Positions 51,911 through 63,629 of a stretch of 64,000 nucleotides of DNA are shown piece after piece. A program made the translations under genes and the position numbers. Each line of letters opens with the position of its first letter. Within the stretch, counting starts at the first letter, position 1. The stretch is from Phyllobacteriaceae bacterium (GTDB lineage: Bacteria > Pseudomonadota > Alphaproteobacteria > Rhizobiales > Rhizobiaceae), in the NCBI GenBank assembly GCA_002708825.1, contig PAPF01000040.1, forward strand, positions 1 through 64,000, given 5' to 3'. The notes under the pieces were generated by a model, which searched no databases, was not told the DNA's origin, and saw only the letters and a list, made by a program, of their open reading frames with translations.

Positions 51911-52057
51911 ATGATGATCGTGCTGCTCGCCTCTGCCATGACAGTCGCCATGCTGATCGCCACCGTGATCGGCCTGCTCGGCGACATGAAGCCGCAACCC
52001 CAGGCCGAACGGATCCGCCAGCCATTCAATCCCTACCGGGATCCCCGCCGCCGCTGA
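51911..52057 (+). CDS. Small membrane protein
   Basis: A 48-residue protein: MMIVLLASAMTVAMLIATVIGLLGDM forms one helix (2-24), followed by a hydrophilic KPQPQAERIRQPFNPYRDPRRR tail. The AAGGAG ribosome site 7-8 nt before the ATG is strong. Convergent with gyrA, 5 nt apart. No recognised family; the promoter above may link it to stress. Confidence 0.6.
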   Translation: MMIVLLASAMTVAMLIATVIGLLGDMKPQPQAERIRQPFNPYRDPRRR

Positions 52058-52062
52058 TGCGC

Positions 52063-54855
<2,793 letters not shown>

Positions 54856-54892
54856 ATGCGTGTCACGATCACTTTGGAATCACTTGTTTCCG

Positions 54893-54920
54893 TATATAGG
54901 ATTCCAAGCCGCCATTCCAA
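54893..54920 (-). promoter_or_regulatory. Probable sigma70 promoter of gyrA
   Basis: On the minus strand TTGGAA (54915-54920) and TATATA (54893-54898) are 16 nt apart, followed by ACGG. The start would lie near 54886, giving a leader of about 30 nt to the gyrA ATG. Confidence 0.55.
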
Positions 54921-55049
54921 TTTCGGCGCCGGTTTTCCAAAGGCAAACGTCGGCACGTACGGGCCCTTGCACCGTGCCGTCACGCAAAGGTCGCCGGATT
55001 GCCGGGAAACGGCTAGGCTGTCGGCCGAATCCGGAGGCTGGAACTGGAA

Positions 55050-55682
55050 ATGCCCATGTTCAACGACATGATCGCCACTGCCGTGGTCACGCTGCTGGTC
55101 ACCATCGACCCGGCCGGCCTCGCACCGCTTTTCCTGGCCGTCACGCGCGGCATGGACCGGGCGCAACGCAACCAGGTGGCCTGGCGCGCCGCCGCGATCG
55201 GCTTCGCGACGCTTGCACTGTTCGCGCTGGCCGGTGCCGGCATCCTGGCCGTCTTCGGCATCACCCTCCCCGCATTCAGGGTCGCCGGTGGCCTGCTGCT
55301 GTTCTGGATCGCCTTCGAGATGATTTTCGAGCGCCGCCAGCAACGCCATGAACACACGGCGGAAGTGGCGATCAGCGCCGACGAGATCCGCCAGGTCGCG
55401 GTTTTCCCGCTCGCCATTCCGCTGATCGCCGGCCCCGGCGCCATTTCCGCCGTCATTCTCCTGTCCGGCCAGTTTGCCGAACCCGGCCCGCGCACTGCGC
55501 TCATCGCCATTGTCGGGGCCATCATCCTGCTGACCTGGCTGGTCTTCCTGCTGGCTGACAGGATCGACAAGATCCTCGGCGAAACCGGCCGGTCCATCCT
55601 CACACGCCTGCTCGGCGTGATCCTGTCCGCCCTCGCCGTGCAGTTCGTCGCCGACGGCATCAAGGCGCTGGCAGCCGCCTGA
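55050..55682 (+). CDS. MarC-family membrane protein
   Basis: A 210-residue protein with six helices: ATAVVTLLVTIDPAGLAPLFLAVTRGM opens the domain (the DPxGxxPxF motif of MarC/UPF0056), AFRVAGGLLLFWIAFEMIF and VAVFPLAIPLIAGPGAISAVILLSG are the other conserved segments. Despite the name, a role in drug resistance is not established. It diverges from gyrA and is convergent with the next gene. Confidence 0.92.
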   Translation: MPMFNDMIATAVVTLLVTIDPAGLAPLFLAVTRGMDRAQRNQVAWRAAAIGFATLALFALAGAGILAVFGITLPAFRVAGGLLLFWIAFEMIFERRQQRHEHTAEVAISADEIRQVAVFPLAIPLIAGPGAISAVILLSGQFAEPGPRTALIAIVGAIILLTWLVFLLADRIDKILGETGRSILTRLLGVILSALAVQFVADGIKALAAA

Positions 55683-55697
55683 CGGTCGCAGGTCCGG

Positions 55698-56066
55698 TCA
55701 GAAACGGCCCTTGAGCGGAAGCGTCATTTCCACGCCGCCCCAGCCATGAACGGAATCATGGGCACGCACCGTCACCTCTTCCAGGTCGTCCGGGATGACG
55801 ATGCCGGACTGGCTGCGCGTGAACGGCTGCTCGTCGACATGGGGATGCGCCAGCACGCGTTCGCCCAGCACCGCGCCGTCCGGACCCAGAACCTGCCAGC
55901 GGTCGGCATAATGGTCCCAGCCCTCGTCGCCATGGCGGATCGTGACATGGAACGTGTAGGAGCCGTCCGAGGATTGCGAGTAGCGCGCATCGACGACGTC
56001 GGCCTCGCCGGCCAGCGCCGGAAGCGCGAGCAACGAAAGGAGAATGGCAAGGGATAACTGTCTCAT
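55698..56066 (-). CDS. Small periplasmic protein of unknown function
   Basis: A 122-residue exported protein. Signal peptide 1-20 (LPALA), then a compact beta domain: DVVDARYSQSSDGSYTFHVTIRHGDEGWDHYADRWQVLGPDGAVLGERVLAHPHVDEQPFTRSQSGIVIPDDLEEVTVRAHDSVHGWGGVEMTLPLKG. The W-D-H-Y-A-D-R-W and H-P-H-V-D-E-Q-P-F-T-R blocks look conserved and histidine-rich; I recall similar hypothetical proteins in alphaproteobacteria but no function. Start at ATG 56066 begins the signal peptide; the longer upstream reading has no support. Confidence 0.75.
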   Translation of the reverse strand: MRQLSLAILLSLLALPALAGEADVVDARYSQSSDGSYTFHVTIRHGDEGWDHYADRWQVLGPDGAVLGERVLAHPHVDEQPFTRSQSGIVIPDDLEEVTVRAHDSVHGWGGVEMTLPLKGRF

Positions 56067-56320
56067 GACGCGGGAGAATGACCGCGCCGGCGGACACGCG
56101 CCAATCACGAATGGTTCAGCCGGAATTTGCCCCTTGCCCGCAGGATCGCGGACGGGTTCGATCCGGAAACGGCAAAACCCCGCGGCAAGCGCGGGGATGA
56201 TGCAGACGGGGTATCCGGAACGGCCCTTGAACGGGGAGGCAGGAAAGAACCGCTCGCCCGTCACGGTCTCCCATGTGGCAATGAACATGGATCAGACGCG
56301 CTGAGCCGGACCCCGGACAA

Positions 56321-56842
56321 TCAGAACGGAATTTCGTCGTCGAGATCGCGGGAATAGCCGCCACCCCCGCCGCCGCCCTGCTGACCGCCGCCATAACCGC
56401 CGCCGCCGGACGGTCCCGACGAGCCGAAGTCCGAACGCCCTTGCGAACCGCCGCCGCCGCCATAGCCGACCTGGCCCTGGTCGCCGCCGCCGCGTCCGTC
56501 GAGCATCTGCAATTCGCCGCGGTAGCGCTGCAGCACGATTTCGGTGGTGTAGCGGTCCTGTCCCTGCTGGTCCTGCCACTTGCGCGTCTGCAACTGGCCT
56601 TCCAGGTAAACCTTCATGCCCTTCTTGAGATACTGCTCAGCCACCTTGCCAAGCTGCTCGTTGAAGATCACGACATTGTGCCACTCGGTGCGCTCGCGGC
56701 GCTCGCCACTGTTCTTGTCGCGCCAGGTCTCCGAAGTCGCGATGCGCAGGTTGACCACGGCATCGCCGGAATTGAGGCGGCGCACCTCCGGGTCAGCGCC
56801 CAGATTGCCGACCAGAATGACCTTGTTCACGCTTCCCGCCAT
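56321..56842 (-). CDS. ssb: Single-stranded DNA-binding protein
   Basis: A 173-residue SSB. OB fold 1-110 ([100 protein letters not shown]), a glycine-rich disordered linker (115-163), and the acidic tip DLDDEIPF that recruits repair partners. It diverges from uvrA with a LexA box 174 nt upstream, so SOS induction is expected. Confidence 0.96.
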   Translation of the reverse strand: MAGSVNKVILVGNLGADPEVRRLNSGDAVVNLRIATSETWRDKNSGERRERTEWHNVVIFNEQLGKVAEQYLKKGMKVYLEGQLQTRKWQDQQGQDRYTTEIVLQRYRGELQMLDGRGGGDQGQVGYGGGGGSQGRSDFGSSGPSGGGGYGGGQQGGGGGGGYSRDLDDEIPF

Positions 56843-57015
56843 GTTCCAACTCCGTCTTTCGCTGCACGGCGGAAAAATACCGCCCGAATGTCCTTTGAAT
56901 TCGACCGCACTCTAACGGGCTGCGGCCCGGAATGCGCGACCCCGGCCCCATGCATTTCGCTCTGTCCACAAGCTAGATGGCGGACAAGCAGCGCGGAAGT
57001 GGCCAGCTAGTCTAT

Positions 57016-57030
57016 GTTCTATATTTGTTC
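57016..57030 (+). promoter_or_regulatory. LexA (SOS) box, perfect alphaproteobacterial form
   Basis: GTTC-TATATTT-GTTC matches GTTC-N7-GTTC, the direct-repeat LexA site known from alphaproteobacteria. It lies 174 nt upstream of the ssb start and 758 nt before uvrA, two classic SOS genes. Confidence 0.85.
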
Positions 57031-57580
57031 GCATGGACGCGGTCAAGGGTCACCCTCGCAAGGTCAGTTGCAACCACCGCCAGGCGGATCACCACACGAG
57101 AAATTGGCCCGGCCGCGATCCTGTTTCTTGCGCGCGCCGGGCCTCTTGGGCTTTTACCCTTCAACCGGTTTTGGCCGGAGGCATGTCCGGGCCGGAACTG
57201 TTTTGCCTGCCTTGCGGCGGCTGGCAAAGCCGGCCCGGTTCTGTCAGTCAGATTGTCGGCGAATTGCCGGTTTCCCCTGTCACGCGGCGCCGTTCAGGCA
57301 CCGGGGGCCTTGCAACCCGTGGCCCGCCGCGTCAGGGCGGACCTTCCGGGATTCTTCGGCGGTTCCATCGAACACTCCCTTTCCCGCATCGGTTCGCATC
57401 ATGGCCGGAAAGGTCCGGCCGCTCGGGCATCCGCGGGGATCGTCTGCCAAGGCGGGAGCATTCCCTGATGCTTCGTTCCGCCGGCGCCTCATCCTGTCCG
57501 GATGCTGCCTTGCAGGATGCGCCCGCAGCCGCAGCCGGTCAATGCCCGCGCCGATCACATTTTGTGCCGGACCTGCCGTT

Positions 57581-57643
57581 TTATCCACCGGCTTTCCACA
57601 AGTGTTCTTGTTTTGTCCGCATTTCTGTGGATAGTGTGGAGAA
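57581..57643. promoter_or_regulatory. Cluster of DnaA-box-like 9-mers upstream of uvrA
   Basis: Compared with TTATCCACA: TTATCCACC (57581-57589, one mismatch), CTTTCCACA (57592-57600, two), and on the minus strand CTATCCACA (57626-57634, one) and TTCTCCACA (57635-57643, one). Two point each way around an AT-richer centre. This suggests DnaA binding near the uvrA promoter. Confidence 0.45.
57604..57618 (+). promoter_or_regulatory. Imperfect LexA box near uvrA
   Basis: GTTC-TTGTTTT-GTCC matches GTTC-N7-GTTC with one mismatch. It is 170 nt before the uvrA ATG, a more usual distance for a uvrA operator than the perfect box at 57016. Confidence 0.5.
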
Positions 57644-57787
57644 AGCTGTCAGCAGGATCGCGGCCGCCTCTTTCCATGCCGTGAACAATGACTACATGAG
57701 ACGCAATCCCGGCTGGACAGCGCCGGACGTTCCGGAACCAGTCCTGTTTTCCTGCCGGCCAGCGGGCCGGACCCGCTGCGAGCGATC

Positions 57788-60709
57788 ATGACAGACCACA
57801 AGATGATAACGGTGCGCGGCGCGCGCGAGCACAACCTCAAGAACGTCGATCTCGACCTGCCGCGCGACAGCCTGATCGTGATGACCGGCCTGTCGGGGTC
57901 CGGCAAGTCGTCGCTCGCGTTCGATACGATCTATGCCGAGGGCCAGCGCCGCTACGTCGAGAGCCTCTCGGCCTATGCCCGGCAATTCCTGGAAATGATG
58001 CAGAAGCCGGATGTCGACCAGATCGACGGCCTCTCGCCGGCCATTTCCATCGAGCAGAAGACCACAAGCCGCAATCCGCGCTCCACCGTCGGCACGGTGA
58101 CCGAGATCTACGACTACATGCGCCTGCTCTTCGCGCGCGCCGGCGTGCCGATCTCGCCGGCCACCGGCCTGCCCATCGAGAGCCAGACGGTGAGCCAGAT
58201 GGTCGACCGCGTTCTGGCCATGGAGGAAGGCACCCGCCTCTATATCATGGCGCCCATCGTGCGCGGCCGGAAGGGCGAATACCGCAAGGAACTGGCGGAA
58301 CTGCAGAAGAAGGGGTTCCAGCGCGTCAAGGTGGATGGCGAGTTCCACGAGATTGCCGATGTCCCGCCGCTGGACAAGAAATACAAGCACGACATCGACG
58401 TGGTCGTCGACCGCGTCGCCGTGCGCGCCGACCTCGCCGCCCGCCTGGCCGATTCCATCGAGACCTGCCTGAAGCTAGCCGACGGGCTTGCCGTGGCCGA
58501 ATTCGCCGACCGGCCCCTGCCGCCGGAGGAACTGTCCGGCGAGGCAGCCAACCGCTCCAAGAACGACACCCATGAGCGCGTGGTCTTCTCGGAAAAGTTC
58601 GCCTGCCCGGTGTCCGGCTTCACCATTCCGGAGATCGAGCCGCGCCTGTTCTCCTTCAACAACCCGTTCGGCGCCTGCCCCGGCTGCGACGGCCTCGGCC
58701 ACCAGCAGGCCATCGACCCGGCGCTTGTCGTGCCCGAACCGCATGTGGCACTGCGCGAGGGCGCCATCGCCCCCTGGGCCAAGTCCACCTCGCCCTACTA
58801 CCTGCAGACGCTCGAAGGCCTCGGCAAGGCCTACGGCTTCAAGGTGGGCGACCGCTGGCGCGACCTTTCCGGAGAGGCAAAGGACGCCATCCTGCAGGGC
58901 ACCGGCAACCGCAAGATCGAGTTCACCTATGACGACGGCCTGCGCACCTACAAGGCCGCCAAGACCTTCGAGGGCGTGATCCCGAACCTTCAGCGCCGCT
59001 GGAAGGAGACCGAATCCTCCTGGGCCCGCGAGGAGATCGAGCGCTACATGTCGGCCACGCCCTGCCCCGTCTGCTCCGGCTTCCGGCTGAAGGCCGAGGC
59101 CCTGGCGGTGAAGATCGACGGCCTGCATATCGGCCAGGTCACCGAGATGTCGATCCGCCGCGCCAATGACTGGTTCGAGACCCTGCCCGGACGCCTGACG
59201 GACAAGCAGAACGAGATCGCCGCGCGAATCCTCAAGGAAATCCGCGAGCGGCTGAGGTTCCTCAACGATGTCGGTCTGGACTACCTCACCCTGTCGCGCA
59301 ATTCCGGCACGCTGTCGGGCGGCGAGAGCCAGCGCATCCGCCTCGCCTCGCAGATCGGCTCCGGCCTGACCGGTGTGCTCTACGTGCTCGATGAACCGTC
59401 CATCGGCCTGCACCAGCGCGACAACGACCGCCTGCTCGGCACGCTGAAGCACCTGCGCGATCTCGGCAACACGGTCATCGTCGTGGAGCACGACGAGGAT
59501 GCGATCCTCGCCGCCGATCACGTGGTGGACATCGGCCCGGCCGCCGGCATCCATGGCGGCCGCATCATCGCCAGCGGCACGCCTGCCGACATCATGGCCC
59601 ATCCGGAGTCGCTGACCGGCAAATACCTGTCCGGCGCCATGGGCATTCCCGTGCCCGCCGAACGGCGCAAGCCCTCCAAAGCCAAGCGCATTCGCGTGGT
59701 CGATGCGCGCGGCAACAACCTGAAGGGCGTCACGGCAGACATCCCGCTCGGCACGTTCACCTGCGTCACCGGCGTGTCGGGCGGCGGCAAGTCCACCTTC
59801 CTCATCGAGACGCTGTTCCGCGCCGCCTCGCGCCGCATCATGGGCGCGCGCGAGAACCCGGCCCCGCATGACCGCATCGAGGGCCTGGAGCATGTCGACA
59901 AGGTCATCGACATCGACCAGTCGCCCATCGGCCGCACGCCACGCTCCAACCCGGCCACCTATACCGGTGCCTTCACGCCGATCCGCGACTGGTTCGCCGG
60001 ACTGCCGGAGGCGAAGGCGCGCGGTTACCAGCCGGGCCGCTTCTCCTTCAACGTCAAGGGCGGGCGCTGCGAGGCCTGCCAGGGCGACGGCGTCATCAAG
60101 ATCGAGATGCACTTCCTGCCCGATGTCTACGTCACCTGCGACGTCTGCCACGGCAAGCGCTACAACCGCGAGACGCTCGAGGTCACCTACAAGGGCAAGT
60201 CCATCGCCGACGTGCTCGACATGACGGTGGAGGAAGGCGCGGAGTTCTTCGCCGCGGTGCCGGCCATCCGCGACAAGCTGGAAACGCTGGCGCGCGTCGG
60301 CCTCGGATACATCCATGTCGGCCAGCAGGCGACCACGCTGTCGGGCGGCGAGGCACAGCGCATCAAGCTTGCCAAGGAATTGTCGCGCAAGGCCACGGGC
60401 CGCACGCTCTACATTCTCGACGAACCGACGACCGGCCTGCATTTCCACGATGTCGCCAAGCTGCTGGACGTGCTGCACGAACTGGTCGAACAGGGCAACA
60501 CCGTCATCGTCATCGAGCACAACCTCGAGGTCATCAAGACCGCCGACTGGGTGCTCGATCTCGGCCCCGAGGGCGGCGACGGCGGCGGCGAACTGGTGGC
60601 CTCGGGCACGCCCGAGGACATTGCCGCCGAACCGCGCAGCCATACCGGCGCCTATCTGAAGGACCTGCTGGCGCGCCGGCCCGGCCGCAAGGTCGAGGCA
60701 GCCGAATAG
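57788..60709 (+). CDS. uvrA: Excinuclease ABC subunit A
   Basis: A 973-residue nucleotide-excision-repair damage sensor. Two ABC ATPase modules: Walker A GLSGSGKS (34-41) with signature [14 protein letters not shown], and Walker [10 protein letters not shown] (near 663) with [15 protein letters not shown]. The zinc modules are present: the first ends [10 protein letters not shown], and the second is [35 protein letters not shown]. Length is usual. SOS control is expected from the LexA boxes upstream. Confidence 0.97.
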   Translation: MTDHKMITVRGAREHNLKNVDLDLPRDSLIVMTGLSGSGKSSLAFDTIYAEGQRRYVESLSAYARQFLEMMQKPDVDQIDGLSPAISIEQKTTSRNPRSTVGTVTEIYDYMRLLFARAGVPISPATGLPIESQTVSQMVDRVLAMEEGTRLYIMAPIVRGRKGEYRKELAELQKKGFQRVKVDGEFHEIADVPPLDKKYKHDIDVVVDRVAVRADLAARLADSIETCLKLADGLAVAEFADRPLPPEELSGEAANRSKNDTHERVVFSEKFACPVSGFTIPEIEPRLFSFNNPFGACPGCDGLGHQQAIDPALVVPEPHVALREGAIAPWAKSTSPYYLQTLEGLGKAYGFKVGDRWRDLSGEAKDAILQGTGNRKIEFTYDDGLRTYKAAKTFEGVIPNLQRRWKETESSWAREEIERYMSATPCPVCSGFRLKAEALAVKIDGLHIGQVTEMSIRRANDWFETLPGRLTDKQNEIAARILKEIRERLRFLNDVGLDYLTLSRNSGTLSGGESQRIRLASQIGSGLTGVLYVLDEPSIGLHQRDNDRLLGTLKHLRDLGNTVIVVEHDEDAILAADHVVDIGPAAGIHGGRIIASGTPADIMAHPESLTGKYLSGAMGIPVPAERRKPSKAKRIRVVDARGNNLKGVTADIPLGTFTCVTGVSGGGKSTFLIETLFRAASRRIMGARENPAPHDRIEGLEHVDKVIDIDQSPIGRTPRSNPATYTGAFTPIRDWFAGLPEAKARGYQPGRFSFNVKGGRCEACQGDGVIKIEMHFLPDVYVTCDVCHGKRYNRETLEVTYKGKSIADVLDMTVEEGAEFFAAVPAIRDKLETLARVGLGYIHVGQQATTLSGGEAQRIKLAKELSRKATGRTLYILDEPTTGLHFHDVAKLLDVLHELVEQGNTVIVIEHNLEVIKTADWVLDLGPEGGDGGGELVASGTPEDIAAEPRSHTGAYLKDLLARRPGRKVEAAE

Positions 60710-60733
60710 GCCTCCGCTTCACGGGATGCCGTC

Positions 60734-60747
60734 TTGACGCACGTCAA
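60734..60747. promoter_or_regulatory. FNR/FixK-type palindrome upstream of hsp20
   Basis: TTGACGCACGTCAA is a perfect 6-bp inverted repeat around CA and fits the TTGA-N6-TCAA pattern bound by FNR/FixK/FnrL regulators of low-oxygen genes. It lies 84 nt before the hsp20 ATG, 25 nt after uvrA ends. Confidence 0.6.
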
Positions 60748-60786
60748 TGACGGGTTCCGCCGCCGCGCCATTCTTTTCGCGTTCCT

Positions 60787-60805
60787 GCCTGCCGCCCCGG
60801 CAGGC
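60787..60805 (+). other. Hairpin in the hsp20 leader
   Basis: GCCTGCCG - CCC - CGGCAGGC is a perfect 8-bp stem with a 3-nt loop, 26 nt before the hsp20 start. The ribosome site AAAGGA lies just after it, unpaired in this fold. Small heat-shock genes of alphaproteobacteria often carry ROSE-type RNA thermometers in this position, but I cannot show that the ribosome site is sequestered here. Confidence 0.45.
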
Positions 60806-60830
60806 TCGTGAATTGTGAAAGGATGAACCC

Positions 60831-61322
60831 ATGTCTGACAAGAACACACGGCAGGACCTGTCCCTGTGGTCCGGCAATCCTTTTGCCGACTTCCGCAAGC
60901 AGATGGATGACCTGATGGAAGGCTTCTTCGGCTCCGGCGGTACGCTCGCCGCCCGTTCCGGCCTGCCCTCGCTCGACATGACCGGCGCGGTCCGGCCCGC
61001 CATCGACATCGCCGAAAACGACGGAGCCATCACGCTGACCGCCGAACTGCCCGGCATCAGCGAGGACCAGGTCGACCTGACCATCCGCAACGGCATGCTG
61101 ACGCTCAAGGGCGAGAAGAAGATCGAGCATGACGGCGACCGCGACGACGTCCATGTCATCGAACGCTCCTATGGCGCTTTCCAGCGGTCGTTTCCGATTC
61201 CCGAGCGGGTGGATACGGACGCCATCGAGGCGAAATTCGACAAGGGCGTGCTCACCGTGACGATGCCCAAGCGCAAGACCGCCCCTGCCGGCAGCCGCAA
61301 GATCGAGATCGGCAAGGGCTGA
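60831..61322 (+). CDS. Hsp20/alpha-crystallin small heat-shock protein
   Basis: A 163-residue chaperone. N arm FADFRKQMDDLMEGFFGSGG, alpha-crystallin domain (about 50-150): VRPAIDIAENDGAITLTAELPGISEDQVDLTIRNGMLTLKGEKKIEHDGDRDDVHVIERSYGAFQRSFPIPERVDTDAIEAKFDKGVLTVTMPKRK. The G-V-L-T-V motif is kept. It holds unfolding proteins in oligomers. AAAGGA precedes the ATG. Controlled perhaps by the FNR-like box upstream; convergent with nnr. Confidence 0.95.
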   Translation: MSDKNTRQDLSLWSGNPFADFRKQMDDLMEGFFGSGGTLAARSGLPSLDMTGAVRPAIDIAENDGAITLTAELPGISEDQVDLTIRNGMLTLKGEKKIEHDGDRDDVHVIERSYGAFQRSFPIPERVDTDAIEAKFDKGVLTVTMPKRKTAPAGSRKIEIGKG

Positions 61323-61346
61323 GACGCGCGGGGGCGGCCGGTCCGT

Positions 61347-62849
61347 TCAGGGCGCGGGGAAGCCGGTTCGCGCCAGGGCGTCCGCCAGGTCCTCAGCGAT
61401 CGGCCGCGGACCTGCCGCCCTTCCTGCTTCGCCGTGCAGCCAGACGGCGGCACAGGCTGCCTCGAAACCGGAAACACCTTGTGCCAGAAGCCCGGTGACG
61501 ATGCCGGCCAGCACGTCGCCGGATCCGGCTGTCGCCAGCACCGGCGTTGCATTGGTGCTGATCGCCGCCCGCCCGTCCGGTGCGGCGATCACCGTGTCCC
61601 CGCCCTTCAGGACCACCACAGCGCCGGAGCGCGAAGCAGCACGTCGCGCCCTGTCCACCCGGGACAGCCCGCATTGCGGACCGAGATCGGCGAACAGGCG
61701 CGCGAATTCCCCCTCATGCGGCGTCATCACGACATGCAGGCCGCTTGCGCCGATGGCCTCGAACAGGCCGGACGGACGATCCTGGAACACGGTCAGGGCG
61801 TCCGCGTCGAGCACCAGCGCCTTCAGGCCCCGGGCATCATCCGGCATGCCGGCACCCAGCATGGCCAGCACCGCAGCGCGCGTCTGCCCGGTCACGCCGC
61901 ATCCGGGGCCGGCCAGCGCGGCGCGCGTCTTTCCCTCTTCCAGAAAGGCGGAGACGGCCTGCGCGTCCGGCACGGGACGCACCATGATCGAGGTCAGGTG
62001 CGCGGCATGGACCAGAACCGCCGAGGGCGGCGACAGCACGGTGACGGCCCCTGCCCCGCTGCGCGCCGCCGCCAGGGCCGCCAGCCTCGCCGCCCCTGTC
62101 GACGAGGCACCGCCGGAAAGCACGGCAGCCGCCCCCCGCAGATATTTGTGCGTATCGGCAGCCAGGCGCGGAAGGGCATGGCGCCAGAGCGCCGGCCCGT
62201 TCTCATGGGCGCGCGGCCGGATTTCATCGAGCACCGAGGCCGGAATGCCGATATCGGCCACCAGGAATTCGCCGCACAGATCGCGACCCGGCAGCAGCAG
62301 ATGGCCGGGCTTCTTGCGAAAGAAGGTGACGGTCAGCACCGCCCGGAAACAGGCCCCGAGCGGTTGGCCGCTTTCGCCCGACAGTCCCGACGGCAGATCG
62401 ACGGCAACCACAGGCACGCCGGTTGCATTGCACGCATCCGCCGCCGATGCCGCCGCACCGGAAAGCGGCCTGGACAGGCCGGCGCCGAACAACCCGTCCA
62501 CCACAAGGTCGAAGCCGGCGGGCTCGAAATCCCCGAGCGGCCGCACGGCGCCCGTCCAGGCTTGCGCCGCGACAGCCGCATCGCTGCGCGGCATCGGTTC
62601 AGCCAGCGCGAAGAGATAGACGGAAAGACCGTCCTCCGCCAGAAGCCGCGCCACCACATAGCCATCGCCGCCATTGTTGCCGGGCCCGCAAAGCACGGCC
62701 ACACGCCCCGCACCGGCAAATCGCCGGAGGATCGCGCCATGAATGGCCCGCCCTGCATTCTCCATCAGACCCGGCCCGTCAAACGGCCCCCCGGCAATCG
62801 CCAGGGCATCTGCCCGTCCCATTTCCTCCGGAGTCAGAAGCTCGTGCAT
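61347..62849 (-). CDS. nnr: Bifunctional NAD(P)HX epimerase / ADP-dependent dehydratase
   Basis: A 500-residue repair enzyme for hydrated NAD(P)H. The N-terminal YjeF_N epimerase half (1-215) has MENAGRAI, VLCGPGNNGGDGYVVARLL and VVAVDLPSGLSGESG. The C-terminal carbohydrate-kinase-like half (225-500) has VLSGGASSTGAARLAAL, GPGCG, LVLDADAL, TPHEGEFARLF and NATPVLATAGSGDVLAGIVTGLLAQG with the catalytic aspartate. Length is usual. It is convergent with hsp20 and divergent from glnB. Confidence 0.94.
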   Translation of the reverse strand: MHELLTPEEMGRADALAIAGGPFDGPGLMENAGRAIHGAILRRFAGAGRVAVLCGPGNNGGDGYVVARLLAEDGLSVYLFALAEPMPRSDAAVAAQAWTGAVRPLGDFEPAGFDLVVDGLFGAGLSRPLSGAAASAADACNATGVPVVAVDLPSGLSGESGQPLGACFRAVLTVTFFRKKPGHLLLPGRDLCGEFLVADIGIPASVLDEIRPRAHENGPALWRHALPRLAADTHKYLRGAAAVLSGGASSTGAARLAALAAARSGAGAVTVLSPPSAVLVHAAHLTSIMVRPVPDAQAVSAFLEEGKTRAALAGPGCGVTGQTRAAVLAMLGAGMPDDARGLKALVLDADALTVFQDRPSGLFEAIGASGLHVVMTPHEGEFARLFADLGPQCGLSRVDRARRAASRSGAVVVLKGGDTVIAAPDGRAAISTNATPVLATAGSGDVLAGIVTGLLAQGVSGFEAACAAVWLHGEAGRAAGPRPIAEDLADALARTGFPAP

Positions 62850-63576
<727 letters not shown>

Positions 63577-63629
63577 GGCGCATTGCCGGTCCGAACGACA
63601 AGTCATCGTCATTACAAAGGGAATTCAGC

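Larger units (their letters stand above)
56843..57787. other. 945-nt ssb-uvrA divergent control region
   Basis: No recognisable gene. Open frames exist on the plus strand, one running into uvrA, but their predicted proteins are compositionally random and lack ribosome sites. It contains a perfect LexA box near ssb (57016-57030), and near uvrA an AT-richer segment (57575-57650) with an imperfect LexA box and four DnaA-box-like 9-mers. About 540 nt between these holds nothing I can name. Confidence 0.55.

Noticed and set aside
57575-57650. Chromosomal replication origin
   Set aside because: DnaA-like boxes are present, but no AT-rich unwinding stretch of proper length and none of the usual origin neighbours are seen.
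57033-57791. A 252-codon frame running into the uvrA start
   Set aside because: The product is Arg/Pro/Ser/Cys-rich and random-looking, with no ribosome site, and it overlaps the LexA and DnaA-like sites.
58475-60643. A 722-codon minus-strand frame antisense to uvrA
   Set aside because: uvrA is certain; the shadow product is compositionally biased and lacks any motif.
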